64,000 nt of DNA from Acetatifactor sp. (GCA_024693365.1 JAILLF010000031.1:62001-126000); one strand, 5' to 3'; positions 8,926-17,687 are shown, counted from the first letter of the stretch. Program-made: numbers and translations. Notes: generated from the letters alone by a model not told the origin.

Positions 8926-9773
8926 CGTATCAGGAATTGCTTAAGACCGGACAACGAAAATTGGAGGAAGCTGGCGTGCCGGACGGAAATCTTGACGCCC
9001 GGCTTCTTTTGGAATTTGCTTGTCACGTTACCCGAAGCACGCTTCTTGCGCATGGAGACCGGGTTGCCGGTCCTTCGGAGGAAGAAGCGTATCTGGCGCT
9101 TCTTCAGAAGAGAAGCGAGAGGATTCCGCTGCAGCACCTTACGGGGGAGCAGGACTTTATGGGACTGACGTTTGAGGTGAACGAAGACGTGCTGATTCCG
9201 AGGCAGGATACGGAGATCCTGGTGGAGGAAGTCATGAAGGATCTGCACGGCGGCAGTTCGATTTTGGATCTGTGCACCGGGAGTGGCTGCATTTTGATCA
9301 GTCTTTTGAAATATTCCAATCATTGTCACGGCGTTGGCGTGGATCTCTCAGAGAAAGCGTTGGAAGTTGCGAACAGGAATGCAAAGGCTTTGATCCCGCA
9401 GGAGGATTATGCCTTTTTGAAGGGAGATCTTTTTAGACCCGTGGAAGGAAAGTTCGACGTACTCACGTCGAATCCGCCCTATATTCCCAGCGAAAGCATC
9501 AAGGAACTCATGCCGGAAGTGCGGGATCATGAGCCTAAGATGGCCCTGGACGGCTTGGAAGACGGGTTGCATTTTTATCGAAGGATATTAGAAGAGTGTC
9601 CGCCGTATTTAAATGGCGGTGCGCAGCTTTTCTTTGAGATCGGCCATGACCAGGGGAAGGCGGTCAGCGATCTCATGGCGGAGGCTGGCTGCAGGGAGGT
9701 AAGAATTGTGAAGGATTATGCTGGATTGGACCGGGTGGTCTGCGGCACGTTCAGCCCCAAGGACGGCTTGTAG
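8922..9773 (+). CDS. prmC: Peptide chain release factor N5-glutamine methyltransferase
   Basis: A 283-residue enzyme that methylates the Gln of the GGQ motif in release factors. It has the N-terminal helical domain (about 1-85) and a Rossmann methyltransferase domain with SAM motif ILDLCTGSGCI and the catalytic NPPYIPS motif near residue 185, which places the substrate glutamine amide. Its substrate RF1 is encoded directly downstream. Translation is coupled to DUF1385 through an ATGA overlap. Confidence 0.97.
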   Translation: MTYQELLKTGQRKLEEAGVPDGNLDARLLLEFACHVTRSTLLAHGDRVAGPSEEEAYLALLQKRSERIPLQHLTGEQDFMGLTFEVNEDVLIPRQDTEILVEEVMKDLHGGSSILDLCTGSGCILISLLKYSNHCHGVGVDLSEKALEVANRNAKALIPQEDYAFLKGDLFRPVEGKFDVLTSNPPYIPSESIKELMPEVRDHEPKMALDGLEDGLHFYRRILEECPPYLNGGAQLFFEIGHDQGKAVSDLMAEAGCREVRIVKDYAGLDRVVCGTFSPKDGL

Positions 9774-9802
9774 CCTGTCAGCAAGACGCAGGTTACCCGT
9801 TG

Positions 9803-9836
9803 ACAAAGCGCCTTACGCGTTAAGGCGCGGCTTTGT
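9803..9836 (+). other. Hairpin between prmC and prfA
   Basis: Inverted repeat GCGCCTTA / TAAGGCGC (9808-9815, 9821-9828) with a 5-nt loop, extended by an outer ACAAA/TTTGT stem. It ends 8-10 bases before the prfA ribosome site and has no U-tract, so it could be an RNA-processing or translation-modulating stem rather than a terminator. Confidence 0.5.
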
Positions 9837-9856
9837 AAAGAATAAAGGTGATTGAA

Positions 9857-10936
9857 ATGTTTGATAAATTAGAGGATTTGTTGATTCGATTTGAGGAGAT
9901 CATGGGGGAACTGAGTGAGCCCGCCGTGACGAGCAATCCGGAGCGCTTCCGGATGCTGATGAAGGAGCAGAGTGACCTGACTCCCATTGTAAATGCCTAT
10001 AAGGAATATAAAAAGTGCAAACAGGACGTGGAAGATTCCCTTGCCATGCTGGATGAAGAGTCTGACGAGGACATGAGGGAAATGATCAAGGAAACTCTCA
10101 GTGACAGCAAGAAGCGTATTGAGGAATTGGAGCAGCAGATGAAGATCTTGTTGCTTCCCAAGGATCCGAACGATGAAAAGAACGTAATCGTTGAGATCCG
10201 CGCCGGTGCGGGCGGCGATGAGGCGGCGCTTTTCGCCGCAGAGATCTATCGCATGTACGTGCATTACGCAGAATCACGCCGCTGGAAGGTGGAGACCATG
10301 AACGTGGATGAGATCGGTATTGGCGGCATGAAGGAAGTACAGTTCATGATCAATGGACAGGGTGCGTATTCCGTCATGAAATACGAGAGCGGCGTGCATC
10401 GCGTGCAGCGCGTTCCCGAGACGGAGAGCGGCGGAAGAATTCATACGTCGACCATCAGTGTGGCCGTGATGCCGGAGGTGGACGACGACATCGACATCGT
10501 GATCGAGGAAAAGGACATCCGCATCGACGTAATGCGTGCCTCCGGTAACGGCGGTCAGTGCGTCAACACGACAGACTCCGCAGTACGTCTGACCCATTAT
10601 CCCACGGGTATTGTCGTGTACAGCCAGACGGAGAAATCCCAGTTGCAGAATAAGGCGAAGGCATTTGCACTCTTGAAGGCGAAGCTGTATGACATCGAAC
10701 AGCAACAGCGCCATGACGCGGAGGCAGAGCTTCGAAAGAGCCAGATTGGTACGGGCGACCGTTCCGAGAAGATCCGCACTTATAACTTCCCGCAGGGAAG
10801 AGTGACGGACCACCGCATTGGACTTACCATTTATAAATTGGATAAAGTGATGAACGGTGACATTCAGGAGATCATAGACGCCTGCATTGCGGCGGACCAA
10901 GCTGCAAAGCTCAGCAAGATGAATGAAACTGCATGA
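9857..10936 (+). CDS. prfA: Peptide chain release factor 1
   Basis: RF1 recognises UAA and UAG and triggers peptide release. The 359-residue protein has the tripeptide anticodon region as PET in [14 protein letters not shown] (PxT type, thus RF1 and not RF2) and the catalytic GGQ in [15 protein letters not shown]. The start at ATG 9857 (MFDKLEDLL) is preferred over GTG 9848 because AAGGTG lies six bases before it and because homologues start there. It follows its modifying enzyme prmC. Confidence 0.97.
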   Translation: MFDKLEDLLIRFEEIMGELSEPAVTSNPERFRMLMKEQSDLTPIVNAYKEYKKCKQDVEDSLAMLDEESDEDMREMIKETLSDSKKRIEELEQQMKILLLPKDPNDEKNVIVEIRAGAGGDEAALFAAEIYRMYVHYAESRRWKVETMNVDEIGIGGMKEVQFMINGQGAYSVMKYESGVHRVQRVPETESGGRIHTSTISVAVMPEVDDDIDIVIEEKDIRIDVMRASGNGGQCVNTTDSAVRLTHYPTGIVVYSQTEKSQLQNKAKAFALLKAKLYDIEQQQRHDAEAELRKSQIGTGDRSEKIRTYNFPQGRVTDHRIGLTIYKLDKVMNGDIQEIIDACIAADQAAKLSKMNETA

Positions 10937-10985
10937 GAAGCTTTTTTTGTAAGACTCGTTAGTGGGCGGGAAGGAGGCAAGGATT

Positions 10986-12860
10986 ATGAAAGAAGGATAT
11001 CGTAAGGGACGCAGCGCAAGAAAAGTTGCGAGATGGAGCATGCTTTTGGCAATGCTGATGCTGCTTTCGGCTTGCGTCATCGGATGTGAGAAGAAACCAG
11101 CAGAGTCTTCTGAGGAGGGAACGGAATCCGTATCCAGTCCTGAAGCGCAAAGCACGGAACCCTCCGTTGACGGGGAAGGGGAAAGCAAGCCTAGACCAAA
11201 CGTATCTTCCTCAGAACTGTACGACGGATTCCTTCGCGGTGAGGAGAGAGTTTACTTTGACAAGCAAAGCTTCAGCTATTATGACGTAACGTCCGGAACG
11301 GAAAAACCTTATTTTCCAGATTCGAACGGATATCTCTTAAAGGAACTGGTGAGCCGCATTCAGACGGTGGACGGCGCGGAAGCGGAAGCTTCCATTCGCG
11401 TGACGGGGGTATCCTTCGTGACGATAGACTGCGGCAACGACGGGGAACCGGAACTGTGTCTTCAGGTTGCTTGCGCCGGGGATGCCTGGGGCGGAGCCAA
11501 CACTTATGAATTTGTGATCAAGAACTTTGACGGAAAGCTTCAGGTCTGTCATCGCAACGTCTCAGGATATCGTTCCTACAGCGACGTGATCAATCATTAT
11601 GGCTACGTATCCGACGGTTATTATTGGGGCATGGGATGGAGCTCTTCTTACGGTTTTATTGACGGTGACGGTAACTATCATTACACCTTTGGCGTTACTG
11701 CGGATTCCGGGTATGCCTGGATCGGCGGTGAGGATGCCCTGTCCAAGGCCATGGCGGAAGCAGCGGAAAACGAAGGCGAGCAGGTGTTTGATTATTTCGA
11801 TATATTGGAATATCGTTTTCAGGAGTGGAAAGAGGGCGAGAACGAAAGCGAGATCGTAAAGTATTCCTGTGATATCTACGTGGACGGGGAGGACGCCAGA
11901 AAAGACACGTGGGATCTAGTGGAGAAAATCTTTACAAAGGCAGGATTAAAGCTGTATTCCGAGGCTGAGATCCAGTCCATGATCGATCAGCGCCTTCAGG
12001 AGTTTGGCCTTACGAGAGCCATGTCAGAATATGAATATGACGGAATGGAATGGAAGAGCGTCGATCAAAAAGATTATTGGCCGGGCAAGGTCGTGAACGT
12101 GAAGACGACGGATGAATTCATCATGGCACTAGGCGACAATACCATGATCTATCTGGAGCCTGGCACGTATAATCTAACCCAGTGGTTGCGTGATGAAGGC
12201 GGTTTCGAAAAGATTCCAAGGTGGCTGTTCGAGGATGAAGGAGTGAATCCGGCCGGTATTTCCTATACGGGTTGGGATCCGGAGTCGTGGGAGATCATAA
12301 TCCATCGGCTGAATAATCTGACCATTGCCTCGGCGGATCCAGGGAACCCTGCCAAGATCGTCTGTGAAAGTCCTATGGCCAGAGTGCTTGCTTTTGAAAA
12401 GTGTAGTTACGTCGATATCAATGATCTCGTCTTTGGACATGAGATTGAACCGGGACATTGCAGCGGCGACGTTCTTGGCATTTCTGATTCCAATGGCATC
12501 AACGTAAAGGGCTGCGATCTGTATGGATGCGGTGCATACGGTCTGACGGTTTATAACGGTAATGACGTCAGCTTAAATGACTGCGTGATCCATGATTGTA
12601 CGTATGGATGCATGAACGTCTATGGCGGTTACGCAAGCGTGAACAATACGAAGTTTGAGAACTGCAAGGAATTTACCATGTTTTCCGTGAGCGAAGGAAG
12701 CCTTTACTTCTATAACTGTAGTTTCCGTAATCTCCAGGGAAACATGGCTTACGTCGGTGAAGACGGGTACATGGGTTTTAGCGACTGCCAGTTTGACGTT
12801 AAGGCATTGGAATCCTTACAGAAGAATGAGAAATTTGGAAATCAGCTGAATATTTATTAA
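10986..12860 (+). CDS. Lipoprotein with C-terminal right-handed beta-helix, Cys-rich
   Basis: A 624-residue lipoprotein: basic N-terminus, hydrophobic stretch and lipobox LLSAC near residue 27, then an acidic Ser/Glu-rich linker. Residues about 60-380 form an unrecognised domain. The C-terminal ~230 residues have the ladder of short repeated turns of a parallel beta-helix (e.g. VSLNDCVIHDC, ASVNNTKFENC, GSLYFYNCSF), with 11 cysteines at regular spacing. Such folds often bind or cleave polysaccharide, but no catalytic residues can be named. The ATG at 10986 is chosen because AAGGAGG lies nine bases upstream. The gene is followed by the terminator at 12898-12923. Confidence 0.75.
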   Translation: MKEGYRKGRSARKVARWSMLLAMLMLLSACVIGCEKKPAESSEEGTESVSSPEAQSTEPSVDGEGESKPRPNVSSSELYDGFLRGEERVYFDKQSFSYYDVTSGTEKPYFPDSNGYLLKELVSRIQTVDGAEAEASIRVTGVSFVTIDCGNDGEPELCLQVACAGDAWGGANTYEFVIKNFDGKLQVCHRNVSGYRSYSDVINHYGYVSDGYYWGMGWSSSYGFIDGDGNYHYTFGVTADSGYAWIGGEDALSKAMAEAAENEGEQVFDYFDILEYRFQEWKEGENESEIVKYSCDIYVDGEDARKDTWDLVEKIFTKAGLKLYSEAEIQSMIDQRLQEFGLTRAMSEYEYDGMEWKSVDQKDYWPGKVVNVKTTDEFIMALGDNTMIYLEPGTYNLTQWLRDEGGFEKIPRWLFEDEGVNPAGISYTGWDPESWEIIIHRLNNLTIASADPGNPAKIVCESPMARVLAFEKCSYVDINDLVFGHEIEPGHCSGDVLGISDSNGINVKGCDLYGCGAYGLTVYNGNDVSLNDCVIHDCTYGCMNVYGGYASVNNTKFENCKEFTMFSVSEGSLYFYNCSFRNLQGNMAYVGEDGYMGFSDCQFDVKALESLQKNEKFGNQLNIY

Positions 12861-12897
12861 TGCAGACGAAGAGAAAATTGTTTTCAGAAAAAAGGAA

Positions 12898-12923
12898 GGG
12901 GGACCGCATTTGGTCCCCCCTTT
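12898..12923. terminator. Bidirectional terminator between convergent genes
   Basis: GGGGGACC (12898-12905), 6-nt loop, GGTCCCCC (12912-12919). Rightward it runs into CTTTTATTATT; leftward into TTCC followed by a long U-run. It separates the lipoprotein gene from the AraC gene and probably serves both. Confidence 0.85.
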
Positions 12924-12925
12924 TA

Positions 12926-13792
12926 TTATTGCAGATAATGCTTCTTAAATTCACTGGGTGAGCAGCCCTTGTATTTCTGGAATACGCGGTTGAAAGTAGA
13001 GATGCTTTTAAACCCGGATTCCATGGCTATGGTCGTGATGGCGGAATCGGAATCGGCCAAGAGATTCTGCGCGCGCTTTAGCCGCTGCTGCGTGAGGTAC
13101 TCCACGAAATTACACTGGATGGTCTGCTTGAATACCCTTGAGAAGTAACAGGAACTAAATCCCACCTGGCTTGCAACGCTGTCCAACGTCAGATCCTTGT
13201 CGCAATTTTCAGCGATGTATCTGCAGGCGGAATTGATCTTGTCGATGGTGCGGCTGTTTCCCTGCTGCAGGGAAGGATCCTTAGGCAGAAGATTGGTCTG
13301 CAGGTGATGCCCGAACTGCATAAATAATTCATAGACAAAGATCAGCTCCTCCACGCCGTGGAAGGTTCTCCGCGATTTGTACGCTTCGACGATCTGATGG
13401 AGCTTTACCTGCATGAAATCCGCGAGGGTCGTCATGTCAGGATCGTTGCGGCTGATCAGGTGATAATTCCGGAACAGATGAGAGAAGGAAGCGAATTCCG
13501 GAAGATCCGTCATGAGTGAGGCGGGAAACTGAATGCCGATCAGCGGTGAGTCTGCATTATAATCCACGGCATGCATCTCACTGGACCAGATCATCAGCGT
13601 GTCTCCCGGATGCATTTCGTAGAGAGCTTGGTCAATGATGATCCTCGGAACGGATTTTGAGTGCGCGTCCGACGGATAGAAGATGACCTCGGTAAAATGA
13701 TGCCAATGTAGCTCAAATTTTGCGGGAACCGTCATGATCACGTTGATTGGATTGGGAAAATAAATATGCTCTGGTTTCTTGTTATTTGTCAT
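12926..13792 (-). CDS. AraC family transcriptional regulator with cupin sensor domain
   Basis: A 288-residue regulator. The N-terminal half (about 20-160) fits the AraC-type cupin ligand pocket (KFELHWHHFTEVIF, MHPGDTLMI). The C-terminal ~100 residues are two helix-turn-helix motifs: LTLDSVASQVGFSSCYFSRV and the second with ITTIAMESGFKSISTFNRVF, ending in GCSPSEFKKH. The type suggests response to a sugar or related small molecule. It is divergent from the MATE transporter gene and could control it; that link is inference. Confidence 0.92.
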   Translation of the reverse strand: MTNNKKPEHIYFPNPINVIMTVPAKFELHWHHFTEVIFYPSDAHSKSVPRIIIDQALYEMHPGDTLMIWSSEMHAVDYNADSPLIGIQFPASLMTDLPEFASFSHLFRNYHLISRNDPDMTTLADFMQVKLHQIVEAYKSRRTFHGVEELIFVYELFMQFGHHLQTNLLPKDPSLQQGNSRTIDKINSACRYIAENCDKDLTLDSVASQVGFSSCYFSRVFKQTIQCNFVEYLTQQRLKRAQNLLADSDSAITTIAMESGFKSISTFNRVFQKYKGCSPSEFKKHYLQ

Positions 13793-13827
13793 AACGTACC
13801 TCTCATAATCTTAAAAAATGATGATTC

Positions 13828-13869
13828 TTTGACAAATGGAATCGGCTAACAAGATGCAATTATGTCAAA
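13828..13869. promoter_or_regulatory. Possible operator dyad in the AraC-MATE gap
   Basis: TTTGACA (13828-13834) and its inverted copy TGTCAAA (13863-13869) are 28 bp apart in the 259-bp divergent gap. A widely spaced pair could suit an AraC-type dimer. The rest of the gap is AT-rich, with a TATAAT at 13880 that lacks a matching -35 box, and a GGCCC/GGGCC hairpin at 14028-14039 beside the MATE ribosome site. Confidence 0.3.
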
Positions 13870-14051
13870 TATTACAGTTTATAATTAGAATTTATGCTAT
13901 TTTTGTGCAAAAGTCAAGAACAAATAATGATAACAAAATATGAGCATATTTACGCAATGGATGAGTAGAAGAAAAGTAAAAAGGTGATAGGATTAAGCGT
14001 GAGAACGGAAGTAGATCGGATTACAATGGCCCAAGGGCCGGGGAGAGTAAA

Positions 14052-15485
14052 ATGGCGCTTAGTCAAACGACAAACATGACCGTGGGCAATCCCGCGAAAC
14101 ACATACTGACTTTTGCACTGCCACTGCTGATCGGAAACCTGTTTCAGCAGTTATACAATATGGTGGATTCCATTGTGGTAGGGAATTTTGTAGGGTCTGA
14201 CGCACTGGCGGCTGTCGGAACCTGCGGCTCTACTAACTTTTTGTTTTTTTCCCTTAGTTCCGGTCTGGCCATCGGCATTGGCGTCATCGTTTCACAGTTT
14301 TATGGCGCAAAAGATGAGCAAAACGTCAGGGCGACGATTGCGAATTCTTTTTACGTGCTGATCGCTGCGTCCCTGTGCGTCAGCTTGATCGGATTCATTG
14401 CGGCACCACTCGTGCTGCGGTTGCTGCAGGTTCCGGATTCGATCCTGCCGGCCTCGGTTCTTTACATGAGGACGACTTGCTTTGGCATTGTGGGCATTGC
14501 CACGTACAATGGCGTCTCGGCGATCCTAAGGGCACTTGGCGATTCCAGAACGCCTTTGTATTTCCTAATATTGTCAAGCCTTGTGAACGTGGGGCTGGAC
14601 CTGGCATTCGTCCTGTGCTTTGGACTTGGCGTGTTTGGCGTAGCACTGGCGACGATCGTCTCACAATATATTTCTGCGGTGACCTGCATCATCTACGCAT
14701 ATTATAAGGTTCCCTACTTTAAGCTGACGCGGGATGAGCTCCGTCCTCACGGGTCCATCATTGCAAGATCCTTCCGGCTGGGCGTACCCATTGCGCTTCA
14801 AAGCTCCATGATTGCCGTTTCCTGCATGGTTTTGCAGGGCGTTGTCAATGGATTTGGAGAGACCGTTATGGCCGCATACACCGTGACGGCCAGAATCGAG
14901 CAGCTGGTACAGCAGCCTTATACCTCTCTGGCAAGCGCCGTAACAACGTATTCCGGCCAGAACATCGGTGCCGGAAACATAGAACGCGTAAAAAAAGGAT
15001 TCCGTCAGTCCGTTGTCATGGTGCTTATCTTTAGCCTTGTCATGCTTCCCGTCATGTATTTTGGCGGAGAATCCCTGGTGCGGCTCTTTGTAAAGGATAA
15101 TCAGGAAACGATCAGGATCGCCGCCAAAGCCCTGCGTTTCACGAGCCTTTGCTATTTTGGACTCGGCATGATTTATGTCCCCAGAGGTCTGATGAATGGA
15201 TGCGGCGATGCGGCATTCTCCATGATCAACGGGATCTCGGAGGTGGCATGCAGACTGTCCTTTGCCCAGATCTTTACGAAAATCCCTTCCATCGGTTATT
15301 GGGGCGTCTGGCTGACGACGGGTGCCACCTGGCTTGTGACGGGAGTTGTGTGTCTGATCCGTTACTTCCAAGGGGCATGGAAGCATAAGGCGATCACCAA
15401 AAGAGAGGAAAGTGACCTCCCTTATTCGCAAAATGCACAAAAACCGCAGGGAATGTTCTGCGCAAAATCCACAAAAATTCTTTAA
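14052..15485 (+). CDS. MATE family multidrug/solute efflux transporter
   Basis: A 477-residue polytopic membrane protein, about 12 transmembrane helices in two homologous halves. The first half has the family opening ILTFALPLLIGNLFQQLYNM and the motif DSIVVGNFVG; the second has RLGVPIALQSSM. It should export cationic drugs or metabolites using a Na+ or H+ gradient; the substrate is unknown. It has a GGGGAG ribosome site and is divergent from an AraC regulator. The last ~25 residues are a hydrophilic tail not typical of the family. Confidence 0.93.
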   Translation: MALSQTTNMTVGNPAKHILTFALPLLIGNLFQQLYNMVDSIVVGNFVGSDALAAVGTCGSTNFLFFSLSSGLAIGIGVIVSQFYGAKDEQNVRATIANSFYVLIAASLCVSLIGFIAAPLVLRLLQVPDSILPASVLYMRTTCFGIVGIATYNGVSAILRALGDSRTPLYFLILSSLVNVGLDLAFVLCFGLGVFGVALATIVSQYISAVTCIIYAYYKVPYFKLTRDELRPHGSIIARSFRLGVPIALQSSMIAVSCMVLQGVVNGFGETVMAAYTVTARIEQLVQQPYTSLASAVTTYSGQNIGAGNIERVKKGFRQSVVMVLIFSLVMLPVMYFGGESLVRLFVKDNQETIRIAAKALRFTSLCYFGLGMIYVPRGLMNGCGDAAFSMINGISEVACRLSFAQIFTKIPSIGYWGVWLTTGATWLVTGVVCLIRYFQGAWKHKAITKREESDLPYSQNAQKPQGMFCAKSTKIL

Positions 15486-15500
15486 ATTCAGAAAATTTGC

Positions 15501-15529
15501 TTACGTAACGGGGAATAATCTGCTATAAT
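15501..15529 (+). promoter_or_regulatory. Extended -10 promoter for the CarD-like gene
   Basis: TGCTATAAT (15521-15529) is an extended -10 box. The -35 region at 17-nt spacing is poor (TTACGT), which is usual for extended -10 promoters. The likely transcript start is about 75 bases before the GTG start of the CarD-like gene. Confidence 0.6.
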
Positions 15530-15610
15530 GTTATTCGTGGGAGATTCGGGGATAATCATCGGTCTCTTCACGGTACCCAGGGTTGGCAAATGAGTAAAGG
15601 AGAGGATTTT

Positions 15611-16150
15611 GTGTTTGGCAAGGGAGAATTTGTAGTATGTGGGAGCAAAGGGGTTTGCACGGTGGAGGACGTTACGAAGCTGAGCATGCCTGGGGTGGAA
15701 GGCAACCGGGAGTATTACGTCCTGAAACCGGTTTATAACTATGCAACCACGGTCTACATCCCCGTTGACGCGGGGAAAGAATCCATGCGCGGCATACTTT
15801 CTGCGGCGGAGGCGAAAAAGCTGATCCGCGGCATTGGTAAGATTGCGCCCATTTCCATTGCCAATGACAAGCTCCTGGAGCAGGAATACCGTGGTTGCAT
15901 GCGCACGAATCTGTGCGAGGAATGGGTACGGATCCTAAAGACGACGTACCAGCGCAAGAAAACGCGTCAGGAGATGGGGCGGAAGGTGACGGCCGTGGAC
16001 GCTAAGTACTGCCGGATCGCGGAGGACAGCCTGTTTGGGGAACTGGCCGTTGCTCTTGGCATTTCCAAGGAAGAGGTTCCGAATTACATCCAGAGGGAAA
16101 TGAAGAAGAATGACGACAAGGAAACGAAGAAATTGAAAAAAACTACTTGA
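15611..16150 (+). CDS. CarD/CdnL family transcriptional regulator
   Basis: A 179-residue protein with an N-terminal RNA polymerase interaction domain (KGEFVVCGSKGVCTVEDV, then YYVLKPVYN and TVYIPVD) and a C-terminal helical domain, as in CarD/CdnL proteins that stabilise the open promoter complex. The start is placed at GTG 15611: AAAGGAGAGG stands at 15596-15605, eight bases before it, and homologues begin at the residue after this Met. The ATG at 15590 lies upstream of that ribosome site and would add seven residues. The tail is strongly basic. Its stop codon overlaps the -35 box of the infC promoter. Confidence 0.88.
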   Translation: MFGKGEFVVCGSKGVCTVEDVTKLSMPGVEGNREYYVLKPVYNYATTVYIPVDAGKESMRGILSAAEAKKLIRGIGKIAPISIANDKLLEQEYRGCMRTNLCEEWVRILKTTYQRKKTRQEMGRKVTAVDAKYCRIAEDSLFGELAVALGISKEEVPNYIQREMKKNDDKETKKLKKTT

Positions 16151-16175
16151 CGTGGCGATACAGCCATGGTATTGT
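16147..16175 (+). promoter_or_regulatory. Promoter for infC-rpmI-rplT
   Basis: TTGACG, 17-nt spacer, TATTGT, with TG one base before the -10 box. It overlaps the stop codon of the CarD-like gene. The transcript would start near 16182 and carry a leader of about 200 nt before infC. Confidence 0.75.
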
Positions 16176-16181
16176 AGTTAA

Positions 16182-16352
16182 GTGCGCGGAGAGGTCAATC
16201 CGCGCGACGCATAACAAAGCAGAGTATCCACTCTCACCTTACGGCAATCGGGCCAGTAAGCGTTTATAGCTTCTTGAAGGATCATACGGCGTTTGGAACG
16301 CTGTCTGCATCGAGTCAAAGGTAGGTGGATAGTTATGCTATTCACCTTTTTT
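16182..16352 (+). ncRNA. Ribosomal protein L20-type leader of infC operon
   Basis: The ~170-nt untranslated leader of infC-rpmI-rplT. It contains a small hairpin AGAGT-ATCC-ACTCT (16221-16234), GC-rich stems, and an intrinsic terminator at the end. TATCCAC (16225-16231) is complementary to GTGGATA (16325-16331), which is part of the terminator stem, so a mutually exclusive antiterminator is possible. In Bacillus and many Firmicutes, free L20 binds such a leader and favours termination. The assignment rests on position and base-pairing seen here; no covariance model was run. Confidence 0.75.
16323..16352 (+). terminator. Leader terminator (attenuator) before infC
   Basis: A 10-bp stem (16323-16332 with 16338-16347, one G-U pair, loop TTATG) followed by six U residues. 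It lies 28 bases before the infC start and after the operon promoter, so it must be conditional. Confidence 0.8.
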
Positions 16353-16379
16353 ATTTCATTTTTTATGGAGGGCAAAACC

Positions 16380-16886
16380 ATTAGCGAATTAATGATCAAT
16401 GAGGAAATCCGTGACAAGGAGGTCCGCGTCATCGGAGAAGCCGGGCAGCAGCTTGGCATCATGTCTTCAAAGGAAGCACTTGCGCTGGCAGAGGAAGCAG
16501 GTTTGGATCTTGTAAAGATTGCACCCACCGCACAGCCGCCCGTGTGCAGGATCGTGGACTACGGGAAATTCAAGTATGAGCAGCTCCGCAAGGAAAAGGA
16601 AGCAAAGAAGAAGCAGAAGGTGACAGAGGTAAAGGAAATCCGCCTTTCCCCGAACATCGACACGAATGACCTGAATACCAAAATGAATGCGGCCAGAAAG
16701 TTCCTGAGCAAGGGTGACCGCGTGAAGGTTACGCTTCGTTTCCGTGGCCGTGAGATGGCTCACATGAATACCAGTAAGCACATTCTGGATGATTTCGCTG
16801 AGAATTTGTCCGACGTAGCCGTGGTAGAAAAGGCGCCCAAGGTTGAGGGCAGAAGTATGACCATGTTTTTAACTGAGAAGCGATAG
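16380..16886 (+). CDS. infC: Translation initiation factor IF-3, probable AUU start codon
   Basis: IF-3 binds the 30S subunit and checks initiator tRNA and start codon. The 168-residue protein has the N-domain (MINEEIRDKEVRVIG), basic linker (EAKKKQKV) and C-domain (KEIRLSPNID, KGDRVKVTLRFRGREM). The start is placed at ATT 16380: GGAGGG (16367-16372) stands seven bases before it, and homologues start within a residue or two. The in-frame ATG at 16365 overlaps the ribosome site itself and has none of its own. AUU is the known infC start codon in E. coli and some Bacillaceae, where IF-3 represses its own translation. Confidence 0.93.
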   Translation: MSELMINEEIRDKEVRVIGEAGQQLGIMSSKEALALAEEAGLDLVKIAPTAQPPVCRIVDYGKFKYEQLRKEKEAKKKQKVTEVKEIRLSPNIDTNDLNTKMNAARKFLSKGDRVKVTLRFRGREMAHMNTSKHILDDFAENLSDVAVVEKAPKVEGRSMTMFLTEKR

Positions 16887-16949
16887 TCGGAAAAGCGATC
16901 GGTCGCAGAAGTTAAAATAGAGAATGAAGAGTTTAGGAGGAAAACAGTC

Positions 16950-17147
16950 ATGCCAAAAATGAAGACAAGTAGATCGGCAGCGAAGCGTTTTAAGGTAACG
17001 GGTACCGGTAAGTTAAAGAGAGCTAAGGCATACAAGAGCCACATCCTTACGAAGAAGTCTACCAAGAGAAAGCGTAATCTCAGACAGCCTGCTATTACCG
17101 ATGCAACGAACGTAAAGAATATGAAGAAGATTCTTCCTTATCTCTAA
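16950..17147 (+). CDS. rpmI: 50S ribosomal protein L35
   Basis: A 65-residue basic protein with the L35 pattern [20 protein letters not shown] and a C-terminal lysine-rich end. It is the middle gene of infC-rpmI-rplT, with an AGGAGG ribosome site, and shares regulation by the L20-type leader. Confidence 0.97.
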   Translation: MPKMKTSRSAAKRFKVTGTGKLKRAKAYKSHILTKKSTKRKRNLRQPAITDATNVKNMKKILPYL

Positions 17148-17210
17148 TGTTTCGTTGGGTTGAATGTAACGTTTTGTAAATGATTAAATTAGGTATGGAG
17201 GAAAAAAGAG

Positions 17211-17567
17211 ATGGCAAGAATTAAAGGTGGCTTAAATGCCAAGAAGAAGCATAATAGAATTTTGAAGCTTGCAAAGGGCTACAGAGGAGCTAGAAGCAAG
17301 CAGTACAGAGTAGCTAAGCAGTCCGTAATGAGAGCACTGACCAGCGCATACGCAGGCAGAAAGCAGAAGAAGCGTCAGTTCAGACAGCTCTGGATCGCTC
17401 GTATCAACGCTGCAGCCAGACTGAATGGACTTTCCTACAGCAAGTTCATGTATGGCCTGAAGCTCGCTGAGGTTGACATCAACAGAAAGATGCTTGCAGA
17501 GCTTGCAGTTAGCGATGCAGAAGGCTTCAAGAGCCTTGCAGAGCTTGCAAAGAGCAAGATCGCGTAA
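17211..17567 (+). CDS. rplT: 50S ribosomal protein L20
   Basis: A 118-residue basic, helical L20 ([20 protein letters not shown], then [12 protein letters not shown]). It is an early 50S assembly protein and, in Firmicutes, the repressor that binds the leader of its own operon (here 16182-16352). The operon may end at the stem-loop 17627-17672. Confidence 0.98.
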   Translation: MARIKGGLNAKKKHNRILKLAKGYRGARSKQYRVAKQSVMRALTSAYAGRKQKKRQFRQLWIARINAAARLNGLSYSKFMYGLKLAEVDINRKMLAELAVSDAEGFKSLAELAKSKIA

Positions 17568-17586
17568 GTTTTCCGTGAAATTAAGC

Positions 17587-17615
17587 TTGCAAATCCGCAA
17601 GTCATAAGATAATAT
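17587..17615 (+). promoter_or_regulatory. Possible promoter for glmS
   Basis: TTGCAA, 17-nt spacer, TAATAT, in the gap after rplT. Transcription would begin near 17622, at the very foot of the terminator-like stem 17627-17672, so either this promoter is not used or the stem acts as an attenuator or 5' cap on glmS mRNA. Confidence 0.5.
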
Positions 17616-17626
17616 GGAAACAGGAC

Positions 17627-17672
17627 AAAGGAGTCTGGCCCCGTTGGGGGTTAGACTCCTTTACGCATTTTT
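17627..17672 (+). terminator. Terminator between rplT and glmS
   Basis: A 16-bp stem (17627-17642 with 17647-17662, tetraloop GTTG, two G-U pairs) followed by ACGCATTTTT. It ends the L20 operon and lies only 15 bases before the glmS start, right before the glmS ribosome site (GGAGG at 17674). Confidence 0.8.
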
Positions 17673-17687
17673 AGGAGGTTAGGGTTT

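Noticed and set aside
13829..13860. TTGACA ... TGCAAT promoter for the MATE gene
   Set aside because: The spacer is 20 nt and the -10 box poor, so it is not reported as a promoter.
17568..17687. glmS ribozyme before glmS
   Set aside because: The gap is only 120 bp and is taken up by a promoter and a terminator stem; the ribozyme core is not recognisable.
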